From Thuidium tamariscinum (Eukaryota > Streptophyta > Bryopsida > Hypnales > Thuidiaceae), in assembly GCA_947034885.2 (NCBI GenBank), contig OX344750.2, positions 45,680,821 through 45,744,820 on the forward strand: a DNA stretch of 64,000 bases, in the 5' to 3' direction. Both the position numbers and the translations under genes were made by a program. This document shows, piece by piece, positions 1-10,553 of the stretch (position 1 is its first letter; the number at the start of each line of letters is the position of its first letter). The notes below the pieces were generated by a model that worked only from the letters and a program-made list of their open reading frames with translations, did no database searches and was not told the origin of the DNA.

Positions 1-2473
1 TAACTAGGCACTGTCTGCATAAGTGGCGCTTTTGGGTGTACCTACGTTAATACGTAATCTCTCTCTACTTGAATGTGTAGGTGTACACATCGGAGCCTCC
101 CTGCTAGTGCCAAGGACGGCTCCAACTCAATCTTTTCCATATTCCAACCAGATTCTGTGCTGACACAATTCTGTCTCGTGAGGGCCTGGGACATGAGAAG
201 TGGGAATTCGAACTGAGACAACTGAATGGCAGGGGCCGGGCAGCAGGCGCGCCTCAGCGCCTCAGCGCCTCACTGGGGTTAGACCGGGATCATGTAACTC
301 CTTAACTTATGTGTGAAATTATCTGCCGTAAACTGGAAACTACTGCAACGAATTAATGACTGACTGGTGGTGGAAAAAAAATGTCGTCAACTGAAGACGG
401 AGAAGAACTGAAGAACCAGCCAGATCGGCGGGTTCTGGGTCTGAAGAAAGATAATGTAAGGCAAACCTGCCCACGACAGGCAGAACCGCAGAAGGAATGG
501 TCTGATCTGTTGCCACTTGCCAAAATATCCATATTTTTTTCCATGCAAAGACAAATGGGAGAAATGAAAAGCGCAATTGAAATTTTAGTTTTTGGACAAA
601 GTATGAATATTCTATAAATTTTTGAAATGTGGTGCTAGATTGCCTCGAATGAATTTGTAGGCTACTCTCAAACCAGTAGAAAGTGTTTCATAATAGTCAT
701 CTTACCACCTAAAGGGATCACAACATTTTCAAAAGTGGCTCTAAGATTTTTCAACATGGCTATAAATGAAGGAATGAGAAATGACTTTTTATGACAAGTT
801 TACACTAGAAAGGTACAAGTGTCCTTCAATAATCACTCATAAGTTCATAACCATCTCCCAAGGCATTGATTATGACTACAAATCGAGCTAATGTAATCCT
901 AAATCCATTGATTAAATTTTTTTTGGTCATGGGTAGATATAATATTCTAATAGATGGTTCCCTAAGAGCTTGTCGTAGGAGGTTAACCTTGATATGGCTT
1001 GGACACTAGCTTTAGAAGAAAAGAAGGAACATTGTGTAGTCATTTAAGAGGAGAAAATGGAACAAGGTTTATATATATATATACAACATCTCAAAGAAAT
1101 CCTCAATGTTTTCAACATGTCATGTAGATACTCTTTGAACTTGACTCTATGCCTTTGTAACCATTTGGAATGTATAAGGGCGACTTTACAACTAGAAGCT
1201 CAATCATTCCACTTGGTGCCAATTGTGCAAAATTTCAGCCCCTCAATGTTAATTGAAGGTTATCCTCAACTATTCATTAGAATATAATATAATAATAGGG
1301 CGAGTTCTCCCTTAGGTAAAGGCCTGAAAAGGTCAAGAAGGTGGGTCAATTCAATAAAACCATTAAAAAAGGCATTGAAATTTTCACGGTTGCTTTACAT
1401 TTAGAGGCTAGGCCAATTTTCTTTGAGGTTTATTACATAAATTCCAAAAAATCTAATTTGTTTTAAAATGTACATTTTTAAAAATAAAACAAAAATTAAT
1501 TTGATTGAAATTTGAGATTAATCTTATGGCAAAGAATTGGCCTCACATTTTTGGTGCACTAAACTCAAAGAGTTCAAGCCATATTTGATCATGTCATTTT
1601 AAAATAAAAATTCATTCCATCAAATTGGCCCGACCTCTAGGTGTAAAGGAGTGGGCACTGATTGTAACCTTTTGTCCAATGACAAGTGAAGATTTGGGGC
1701 TACTTCTAAAACATCAACTTGACCCAACCTGTAGATGTAAAGAGGTCCTAATCTAAGTTTTTACTTCCCTAAATTCCACCATTTACATTGAATGGGTTGA
1801 AAATTCAATTGATAATATTTACCTCAACTACAAATGTAACAAATTCACACTTCTACTCCACTCAAGTAAACATTAAAACCCTTTTTGTTGGATTTGGGTA
1901 GTCTAAGGACTCTTCTGGGCCAATTGGGTATGCACTTTAAAAATTCAAAACCAATTCATACTTGGTCCAAAAGATAAAATTTCAATTTCTCTCCCCAATT
2001 TCTCCCATTTGTCTTAGTTTGTGTGGGAAAACATTTCAAACATTTCAAACATTATGATCCCTAAGAAAAGCGCTCAGTGATAGCTTATGCTGACAGATTA
2101 CTGATGAGTAAGTACCCATCGCCACCACTTCCGGGACGTGATCAGCTGCCTGTGGCATTGAGTTCAGTTCGGTTGGAACTTAAGGTGGGACTGAAGATTA
2201 AAAACTGAACGATTATTGATTTGACATGAAATGTTGAACATTTCTGAGTGATTTCCTGAACCACTGAAAAGCTTGTTTTTTCCTCATCAATGGCAAACCC
2301 ATTATTATAATCCAGTCAAAGCCGTATTAAAAGGGGTCAATGAAAGGATGACAACTGCCTCACTGTCAACCCTCCAGTCTGCATCTGCATCTGACGGATG
2401 AACTTCATCAGTTGGTAGATTTGGAGCAGCCAGGTGGTAAAGGAGCTATTGGTAACTCAACTTCAAAAATTTG
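1..2473. other. Gene-free stretch, nothing recognised
   Basis: I see no gene, RNA or bounded repeat here. The first 300 bases and about 2050-2230 are richer in GC than the AT-rich remainder, but their reading frames are short and show no familiar motif. Confidence 0.5.
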
Positions 2474-2475
2474 TA

Positions 2476-2761
2476 AGGTAGAAGGCCGTAATTGTGACCC
2501 TTTCTCTAATAGCGATCTGGTAGATTTTGTCTCTAACATGTACCAAAAGTGTACATTTCAGAAGGGGGTCACTTTTAGAATCTACTGTTTTCAACTTCAA
2601 ATATTCATAACTAATTCCATGAAGGTTCAAAAAAATATGAAATGACTTGCGGTAAATGCCAATTCCATTTTTCTTACCACGAAAATTTACTAAAAATTGT
2701 TTTAAGGAGTTTAGCTTCCCCAAATCATTTGGTAAAGGGTCACTTTTACAACCCCCTACCT
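2476..2761. mobile_element. TA-flanked MITE (family B), full copy
   Basis: A 286-bp element with short inverted ends (left AGGTAGAAGG, right CCCCCTACCT) is flanked by TA at 2474-2475 and 2762-2763. Its interior matches a second copy at 50131-50425 over most of its length, including shared segments such as GATCTGGTAGATTTTG and CATAACTAATTCCATGAAGG. The different flanks of the two copies support the boundaries. The TA duplication and size fit a non-autonomous Tc1/mariner-type (Stowaway-like) element. That assignment is inference, because the ends do not match the classic Stowaway terminus. Confidence 0.7.
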
Positions 2762-2799
2762 TAACTACAATGGAAGCATCCAAAACCATCCAACTAAAG

Positions 2800-2945
2800 A
2801 ATTCAGCATAGTTGGAGGGAGCTTTTTCTAAAAATGATATTTTTCTAGTATTAGCGTGTGAAAATCATGAATATTAAAAAAAATATAGATTTTTTGGATG
2901 TTGTATGTAATTTCTCTCATTTTTCAAAGTGTTGGCTCCCTAGAC
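2800..2945 (+). repeat. Dispersed repeat paired with 4670-4815
   Basis: This segment aligns with 4670-4815 in the same orientation. Both run from AATTCAG through a TTTTTCTA block, then GAAAATCATGAAT, then TTTTCAAAGTG. No terminal repeats or coding capacity are visible, so the class is unknown. Confidence 0.55.
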
Positions 2946-3149
2946 CACTAAAACTGTGCAATAGGTGCACCCCAAACTAAACCCTGATAAAATTAGTAGT
3001 GAGCCAATTAGATATTTATATGTGTCCTTGAAATGCGTCAGGCAATTAGAATCAAGCATGTGGCGAATACATTGAGGAAACTCTATTGACCCAATTGGGT
3101 GAGTCTCCAGTCCATTGCAAGGGACACATTCAGGAATGGGTGTTTCTCC

Positions 3150-3303
3150 CTTAATTTCATGAAGGTCCAACAAATATGAAATGACATAATTTAGATGCCA
3201 ACTCCACTTTTTTGTCCTACAAAAATTTACTGAATCTTTTTCAAAGAAACTTCTTTCTTCAATAGGCAATCGGCTCTTAAATGGTTGCTTTGAGAGTAAA
3301 CTA
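3150..3303. mobile_element. Partial MITE family B copy
   Basis: This matches the right half of the 50131-50425 element: ATTTCATGAAGGTCCAA, ATGAAATGAC, AAAATTTACTGAA, GGCTCTTAAA. It ends near CTACCTAAA, a decayed form of the right terminus. No left end was found. Confidence 0.5.
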
Positions 3304-4250
3304 CCTAAATCCATGTAGTTCCTTGGCTATGTTTTTGCCAAAAAAAATGTTCCAAAATTGTCAATCCTAGTACAAATATTAAATTTTGGAGGAAAAAGAA
3401 ACTTTTTAGACCCATATAACCATATGATCTTGTAATACGATGGGTTGAAAAGATATGGAAGATTTTCAGAAATCTCCACCATATAGAACGCTAGATATTA
3501 GCATTTGAATTGACATAAATTGTTCTTTGATCTTGCAAAAAAACAACCCAAGGCAATTGCATTTCACAAGGTCACATTTGTATTGAACAATATTCAAACT
3601 GGTGATTCTTTTTGGAATTCATTCTTCAAGGGAAGTTGGCTATGTGCTTGAAAATTTTCAAATCATTTGGAATTGTACAAGATAAAGGGAAAAAATAGTA
3701 AGTAGGAAGAAATTATAGCGAATAATTCAAAATACTAGATTGTTAAGAATTTTAGTTATGAAAATGAAAAATGCCAATCCTAATGGTTGTAATGTTGTAA
3801 TAAAAAAATCTACATTCTATGATTTTATTTTTTTCAATAAATATTGGAAATTGAGTTGAATAAAGGACTTTAAAGTTTATTTTAGAGTAGAGATTCTATA
3901 ATTGCCCACAAACAAAAACTCATCATAATCTTCTTCTCATTTATCAATTAGAATTATTCAAAGCTTTCGATGTACATATGAATCTAGGACATCAATTTCA
4001 AGTTTTTGTTCTTGAAAAAAGTGATTTTTTAATCTACCCATATTTCATGGACAAGAAAAGAAACTACATATCATATGATACCTTTTAAACTATAGAATCA
4101 AAAGTTATGAAAATTGTTGGGCCTTGAAGCTACTCCTTGGGCACATGTCATGTGAAAATTTCAAAGAAAATTTTAAAAAAAATTCCTTTGTAGTGAGATG
4201 CCTAAAATTGTTATATTGCCAAAAAAAAGTATTATTTGGAGTTTTAGGGA
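3303..4250 (-). mobile_element. TTAA-family element, decayed copy
   Basis: This stretch is collinear with the elements at 14757-15626 and 45063-46155, read in reverse. Shared blocks are the lead GTTCCTTGGCTATGTTTTTGCC, a middle block with TCAAATCATTTGGAATTGTAC, and a terminal block with TTGTTGGGCCTTGAAGCTACTC. Its right end is a decayed TTTTAGGGA followed by TTAA at 4251-4254. The left flank is too eroded to show TTAA. It has no coding capacity. Confidence 0.6.
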
Positions 4251-4308
4251 TTAACAACCATTCTAGCAAATAGGTCATTTTGCCCTTCAAATTGGATATG
4301 GCTATCAC

Positions 4309-4635
4309 CATTAGGAGAGATTTGAAGGTATTAGAAGTCCACAAGTTTTTTTGAGTTCTTGGATTGTAGAAAAGTGCCACATCAACACACTGGCATTGTT
4401 GAAAACATTGCCACGTTAGAAAATATTTAAAATTTATTAAAAAAATTTAAATTAAAAAAATCAGTTTTAGGTTTCTTAACACTTTTTAGAATTTTTGAAA
4501 AGAAATTAATTAATTATTTCAAAAAATCAAACATTTCAGCCAACAAGGCTTATTTGCACTTTTTGGATTGCATAGGGAATACATAGGGGAACACTCTTGA
4601 AATGAGATTCTCTTGCCTTCAAATCCCTTCTAAGG
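4309..4635. mobile_element. MITE-A element, decayed copy
   Basis: Inverted ends are CATTAGGAGAGATTTGAAGG on the left and the reverse complement of CCTTAGAAGGGATTTGAAGG on the right, about 327 bp apart. The subterminal CCACATCA/GCCACGTTAG blocks on the left and the GGGAACAC block on the right occur in the other family members. No flanking duplication is visible. Confidence 0.6.
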
Positions 4636-5883
4636 TAGGAACATCTGTAACCGTCAAAATAAGCAATTCAGAAGAGTTGAAGGTATTTTTTTCTAGAAAA
4701 AATATTTTTACAATATTTGCAATTGAAAATCATGAATTTAAAAAAATAAATAGAATTTTTGGACAAGTCATCTAAGTTCTGTGAATTTTCAAAGTGGAAC
4801 TCACTAGGGCACTCTATACTGCACTCTAGAAAATCTACCTTGATTCTTACAACAAAATCTAAGAAATTCAGAGCTTACCAATCAAAATTAAGAGTGAGTG
4901 ACAATTTGAAGGTACTTTTGAAGACAATTTAAGGACATTCTACTTGTCAGTTATAGGTGCAGTAACAGTTATGGATGTTGCTACCTTAATGCTATTTGGA
5001 CATTGTTCCTTTTCAAATGTCCTCCCACTTGTCTGCTCTTATGAAAAATTTAAACTCTAGTGTAAATATTTTTGCCTATAGTACCCTATTTGAAAGAAAA
5101 AAATATCATATTATAGTATTATACCAAAAAAATTTACTTGTATATTCAAATGCAATGAAATTTAGTCCATATAGAAGACATTCTATGTCAATACCTTACA
5201 AGAAATGTAGGCCTAAAATCAATCTCCATTGACAGTACTATATACCAAAACTTTGTGTTGCCAAAAACAACTAGTTGGTCGTTTAGAAATTAAGTTGCAT
5301 CACAATAATTTATCCTTGTGTGCAAATGAAAATATTTGTAAGAGACTATATGTTGACTTCGATGGCTTGTGAAGTAACTTTCTTGGGAAAAGGCAACCTA
5401 GTTGTTATAGCAACCTAATTTCACTATTTTGTGTAGCAAAATTAAATTGGTGGCTCCTTCCAAAATAAAATAATACAATGAAGTGGTATCCATGCAAATT
5501 AGGTGTATTGTTTGAAAAAACCAGAACTAGCAATGTTGGAAATCTTCTTGTTTTAATATTTTAATGTAGAAGTACATTATCTCAAATTAGTTTTGACATT
5601 ATTCCTATTTTGTAATTAATCTTTTTTTCATCTCCTTCATTTGAAAAACATTGAGTAGGTAAGTATTAGTTAACCCAAAAATGACCATTGGGGTTTTTCT
5701 ACCCAACCCATATTTAGCCTCATAACTCTTTAATTGTCATTAAATATATGAATTGTGATACATCATTATTTACATACTATTATGATCATTAATCTACTTT
5801 GTATTGAAAAGTATCCAATCAATGTATTTCTAATCAAATACCTTTATATTCATAATATACTATATGGCCTCAAAAGCCTTTCA
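4636..5883. other. Gene-free AT-rich stretch
   Basis: Apart from the 4670-4815 repeat that matches 2800-2945, nothing recognisable is seen. The longest open frames are short and lack family motifs. Confidence 0.5.
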
Positions 5884-6896
5884 GGTGATTGCAAGAAACA
5901 CCTACAGGTCCATTAGAAGAAATTTGAGTGCATTAGGAGACTGCGGGTTCCCGGACTGCGGGAACGCAGTTTCTGCCCTGTGAACCCGAATCCTACATGG
6001 TCGGGACACTGCCACGTAATATATATATATTTTTTTTGGACTTATTTTCATATTTCAGGACCCCAAAAAAAAAAGTTTTGTTTTTTGTTTTTTGTTTTTT
6101 TTTCCATAAAAATCGGCCTGACGAGGATTTGCGGCATTGGGAGCCGTTTCGGGAACAGACCCGAAACGGTCTCCTAATGCCCTCAGATTTCATCTAATGC
6201 TATTTGTTGCGTTTGACTCATTTTTTTGGAAGTACTTTAAAATTAGAAAATTAATTTTTAAGAAAATTTAAAAATATTAATAGTGTATATATGTCTAAGA
6301 TGAAGGTTTTCACCAAAGGAAATGGATAGAAAAATTCTCTAAGTAGGAGAACTTGAAAAGTGCCAAACCTCCAGAAAATACATACCTTCATGTTTTAATT
6401 AGGGGAAAATAGTAGAAATAGATATTTTCAAAAAAATAAAAAGTTTCCATTTGAATTTTTTTATAAAGATGGTCATTCACCAAAAAAACTACCAAAATAA
6501 TATTTTACATGTTTCAAAATACAAGTAGCAGGGAGTTCACTTTGTAGACCTCCACACCACATAAAATTAACTATTTTTAAAAATAATTCTCTGGAGAGCT
6601 AGAAGTCTACTAGAAGACCATCTCATCCAAATTTCATGTTAAAATCATTAAAAAAAGGTATTCCCCAATACTAAAAATCCCTAAACTGCCAAGTGTGACA
6701 TCCAATTGGGGTCTATTTTTGGATAGTAAACTATTTTTGAAAATTATGAAAAAATTATAGAAGCTTTATGATAGTTATGAGTACCTTACCTACAAATCTT
6801 GAGTCAATCAAACCTAAAACACAAAAGTTATGGCCAAAAAACAAATCAGCATACAATGTGTGACACAAAATAGGACAAGTGTTTCTTGCAATCACC
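5884..6896. mobile_element. Element with 18-bp inverted ends GGTGATTGC...
   Basis: Perfect 18-bp inverted repeats (GGTGATTGCAAGAAACAC) lie at both ends. They are flanked by the 6-bp direct repeat CTTTCA at 5878-5883 and 6897-6902. Removing the MITE-A copy inside its left end (5911-6199) leaves about 724 bp. The two ends are alike for some distance beyond the 18 bp. No transposase fragment is visible, so it is non-autonomous. A 6-bp duplication does not point clearly to a common plant superfamily. The element lies at the edge of the MITE-A at 6901-7172. Confidence 0.75.
5911..6199. mobile_element. MITE-A element, best-preserved copy
   Basis: A 289-bp element with 31-bp inverted ends: CATTAGAAGAAATTTGAG then GCATTAGGAGAC on the left, and the near-identical complement on the right. 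It carries a left subterminal hairpin (GTTCCCG at 5947-5953 with CGGGAAC at 5959-5965) and a right subterminal hairpin (CCGTTTCGGG...CCCGAAACGG at 6144-6169). It sits inside the 5884-6896 element. Comparison with that element's other arm suggests the empty site was GTC|CTATTT, with no duplicated target bases. Confidence 0.8.
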
Positions 6897-6900
6897 CTTT

Positions 6901-7172
6901 CATAAGAGGATTTTTGGGCCTTTTAGAAGATTGTGAGTTCTTGGACTTTGGAAACTTGTTGAATTTTGTTGCATAAGTAGGCTAATGTGGATGAATGACT
7001 GCCATGTTAGATAATAATATTTATTAAAAATAATTGAATTTTGAATTTTGAATTTTTTTTTAAATTGAATTTTAAAATTTTTATTATTTTTTAATTTGAC
7101 TAGTAGTGGTTAGTTTATAGATTAGGAAGCAAGTTGAACTAGTCTCTTAATGCCCCAAAATCTCCTATTATG
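6901..7172. mobile_element. MITE-A element (CATAAGAGG subtype)
   Basis: A 272-bp element with left end CATAAGAGGATTTTTGGGCC. The right end is its near complement (CATAATAGGAGATTTTGGGG when reversed). Its left subterminal region keeps decayed versions of GCGAGTTCCCGGACT and CTGCCACGT. Its first two bases also belong to the CTTTCA duplication of the neighbouring 5884-6896 element, which therefore inserted across this boundary. Confidence 0.7.
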
Positions 7173-7379
7173 CATATCTTTCCAAGATTAATGAAGTCTT
7201 TAATCTATCAAATATTAAGTGATTTTTTAATTTTGTTTTTATGAGATTATATAAAGGATTTTTTTGATATTAGGATAACAAATTCTAAACCAGAACTTTA
7301 GAAATCATATTAATTTTTAAGTTGCTTACTAGTAGTGTCAACTACAAGCAACATTTAATTGATTCCTCGAAGAATAATA

Positions 7380-7668
7380 AATTAGAAGAAATTTGAGGGC
7401 ATTAGAAGACCATGAGTTACCTTGAGTTTTTAGATTGTGAGTACTTACTACATTAGCAATTTGAAGTAGTTGAGAGACTAATATTTCAATTAAAACAACA
7501 ACAACTGAAGATTATTTTAAAAATGATTTAAAATTTTAAAAAGTTATATATATATATATATTTGTAATAAAAAAATGTAGACCAACAATGGTTGGTTAGT
7601 AGCATTAGAAAATGTTGTAGGGAACAACCCTAAAACAATTTCTTAGAGGCCTCAAATCCCCTCTAATG
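7380..7668. mobile_element. MITE-A element, decayed copy
   Basis: The left end reads ATTAGAAGAAATTTGAGGG followed by CATTAGAAGACC. The right end reads AGAGGCCTCAAATCCCCTC then TAATG, its complement. A (TA)n tract lies inside. The GGGAACAACCCTAAAACA block near the right matches the hairpin region of other copies in decayed form. Confidence 0.7.
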
Positions 7669-7722
7669 CCATTGTATAAAAAAATTTGGAGTAACTTAAG
7701 AGTTTATTCATCCTATGTCTTA

Positions 7723-7988
7723 CATTAGAAGAAATCTGAGGTCTGCAAGAGATTGCGAGTTCCCGTAGTCTGGGAACGCAGTAAACTACAGAATCATAGG
7801 AATCCGATGTGGCAGGGGTAGTGCCACATTATTTATTTATTGATTTATTATTGATTTTTTTGATTTTTTTTGCATTTCAAATTCATCCTTTTTTCTTCCC
7901 CCCCCCCCAAATACTGGCCTGATAGCTCCCAACCATTTTGGAAATTGTCCCAAAACAGCCCTTTAGAGGCCTCAAATTTCTTCTAATG
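7723..7988. mobile_element. MITE-A element
   Basis: A 266-bp element with left end CATTAGAAGAAATCTGAGG and right end CCTCAAATTTCTTCTAATG, an almost perfect inverted pair. The left hairpin GAGTTCCCGTAGTCTGGGAAC and the GTGCCACAT block are present. It is flanked by TA on each side (7721-7722 and 7989-7990). That could be chance, because other copies lack it. Confidence 0.75.
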
Positions 7989-8699
7989 TATATAGTTCCT
8001 AAGGATTATACATGTTACTTTGAAACTACATACTAATTACGAGGGAGACTCTAAACTAAGTTAAAAACTAATTAAATTAAGAATAGCATTATTTATTAGA
8101 AATTTTATTTATAAAAGTATATTTTTAGTTCATCTGTTTTAATAGGCATATATATATATTTGGATTATATATTGTGTGTGTATATGCCTTAATTGCGATT
8201 CTAGGTGTATTTTTTAATGTGCAATATGATTTGCCTTTATTTAATCCTTAAAAGACATGAGATTATAGGAGGATTGCCCCAACTTAGATTTGAGAATACT
8301 TCATATATGGATATCATGTAACTTATTCAAATGACCAATCAATAATGAACTTCTATCCTTTTCAAGGTCATGGACAAATCCAAAGCTACTATTTAAGGTA
8401 TTTATCAAACTTTCTAATACAAAAATTGCAAAGTTCAAATTGTAATTCAAAACCAAAGATTTAGATTGGTAGATGCATCTCATGAAGACAAAGATAATGA
8501 TATCAAGAAGCTTAAGTGTAGTTGAGTACTGAAAAAGATTTCATGAAGATCTTCTAAAAATTAAACTCCTCAAGCTACTAATAGGTCCCCTTCATACCAT
8601 GGCTATATGAGACAAGAAGTCCACGGACTAAACTGCCTAAATTTGTTGGAAGTTTAAAGAAATGGATTTGAAAATAGGTAATAAAATATAGGAACTCAA

Positions 8700-8830
8700 G
8701 CCCTTGTCTAGCCATAGTGTGAAGCCTTAAAATGAGTCAAGCCAAAAGTTCAAAGCCTTGGCAATAAACTCCTACAACCTCTCAACTTAAAAAGCCATAG
8801 AATGAAGCCTTTAAAGGCCAAATCCAAAGT
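8700..8830 (+). repeat. Repeat shared with 10180-10290
   Basis: The two stretches align: a CAAGCC-AAGT-CAAA-CC block, then TGGCAATAAACTCCTACAACCTCT, then GCCATAGAATGAAGCCT and a second CCAAA-TCCAAAGTC block. The internal GCCATAGTGTGAAGCC resembles the right terminus of the Tourist-like MITE at 25079-25217, so these may be derived from that family. Confidence 0.5.
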
Positions 8831-10179
8831 CTTATCCCCACTAATACTTCAAATTTTAAATTATAATTTTATTTATTTTATAGATTGTATTTTCATCTAT
8901 TTTGGAAGGCTTTAGTTTATTTGGATTGGCTATGTAGACATTATACCCTACCTTCTTTAAAAAATGAGCTATTGAATTCAATTTGAACTCAATTTTCACA
9001 ATTTTTCAAAGAAAAGGTTTATAAGTTAATTTAAGATCTCTTATTAGAACAATCTTATCATTGTAATTGGTATATTTCAATTCCATCTTAGAGCTATTAA
9101 AGGTTACGTTTCCCCTTCAATTTGGAACTAACTTGTATTCAACAATTTTTAAATGTGAAGAAAAAATATTATATTTTTAATTCCTAGAATTTTTGTTCAA
9201 TTTTTCAATATAAAATTGGAGTTTCAAAAACCAATAGTGCCAAAATTTAAATCAGGAAGGATCAAAGACACAAAAATATAATCAAGGATAGTGCAAATTA
9301 AAAAATTGTTCACTTTCCTTTGAATGCAAATATCTTGCAATCTATATAGTCAAAGTTTTTGAAATATCTTTCATAAATTCTTACACTAGCCTAATACATG
9401 ATTCTGTAGTTAAATATGAACAAAATTTTCTTTTTGAAGTCGTTTTCTCTTTACAGTAGAAATAACAATTTTGCGTGCTATGATGAAGAATAAGCCTTTA
9501 AGTCTTAGAAGTTTAAAATCTCAGAAATTGGAAAAGCCTAAATTTTTTTGTAAAGGGCCATTTTATATTGATAAAAATTCATAAAGTTTAAATAATCATT
9601 ACGCAAGGTGTAGAATATTTCTATATACTTGATTATGAATGTAATATCCTTCAACAATATAACACAATGCACCAAAATGAGGCAACACATCATGTCCTAC
9701 CATTTCCTCCCCCCCCCCCCCCTCCAATGCCATTGATCTTAAAAAAAACTTGGAATATGGATATGATACGGATTTGGATTTGGCTATGAACTTGGACTTT
9801 GAGATATATCCCATATCAAATGCCAAAACTCATCCCACTTAAAAATAACAAATAGAGCGGGATGGGGTGGGATTTAATTTAATAAAATTTAAATCATTTT
9901 TTGGGGGCTCGGGGGTGGGGTGGAGTGGGGTAATGAAATAAATTCAATTTCTTTTGAGCTCATTTTAACCATTTGTCACAATGACAATGACAATGGGCTC
10001 AGAAGAGGCAATAATTGCATGGTTATTGAATATAACAATATCAACAAAAAAATATGGACATGTTGTAGAGAACGGGATCATAGATATGTACGGGTTTTTT
10101 TTAACACATGGACAATTTCCATCAAAAGGGAATGAGTACAATGAAGTAGAGGAAAAAAAATTCTTAGAGAACTAAGGCC

Positions 10180-10290
10180 AAGCCCAAAGTCAAAACCCTT
10201 AGCAATGAACTCCCACAACCTCTTGATTGGGATGGCCATAGTATAAAGCCTCCCGTGGCCAAGCCCAAAGTCCTAACCTATGCCAATCTT
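10180..10290 (+). repeat. Repeat shared with 8700-8830
   Basis: This contains CTCTTGATTGGGATGGCC then ATAGTATAAAGCCTCCC, which resembles the right end of the element at 25079-25217 (CTCTCGACTAGGATGGCC then GTAGTGTGAAACACCCC). It is best read as a decayed fragment of the same family. Confidence 0.5.
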
Positions 10291-10439
10291 ATTATTGAGA
10301 TCTTGTTAAATTCTCATTTTGAATGAAAAAACTCCCCCAATGTCTTGCCTAGAGTTTGAGTCTCCATCTTTGCTTAACCCAAACTCTGGTTGAGAGTCCA
10401 TAGCAATGTAGGCAATTTGAGGGACATTGAATTTTGATG

Positions 10440-10553
10440 AACTTTGAATTGTGCCATGTAGTGTGAAGGGTTGAGAGGCCAAACTCATGATTTCTTAAAA
10501 TGTGATTGGTGGAAAGTGACACACTCTTGACCTTCGATCATAGTGTGAAGTGC
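10440..10553. mobile_element. Tourist-like fragment
   Basis: It ends in ATAGTGTGAAGTGCCCC followed by TA, and contains GAGAGGCC, CATGATTT and AATGTGATTG blocks that recur in order or orientation in the 25079-25217 MITE. The left end is not clear. Confidence 0.4.

Larger units (their letters stand above)
7989..10439. other. Gene-free stretch with decayed repeats
   Basis: No gene is seen. A poly-C run lies near 9709-9722. About 9230-9480 shares a weak block (TATCTTGCAATCTATAT then AGTCAAAGTTTTTGAAAT) with the interior of the TTAA-family elements and may be a very old copy. Confidence 0.45.

Noticed and set aside
213-260. GTTCGAA-like and GGTTAGA-like words suggesting a tRNA gene
   Set aside because: No acceptor, D or anticodon stems can be drawn around them. 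No tRNA or rRNA gene was found anywhere in the window.
7721-7990. TA on both sides of a MITE-A copy as a target duplication
   Set aside because: Other copies lack it, and two copies with visible empty sites show no duplication, so chance in AT-rich DNA is more likely.
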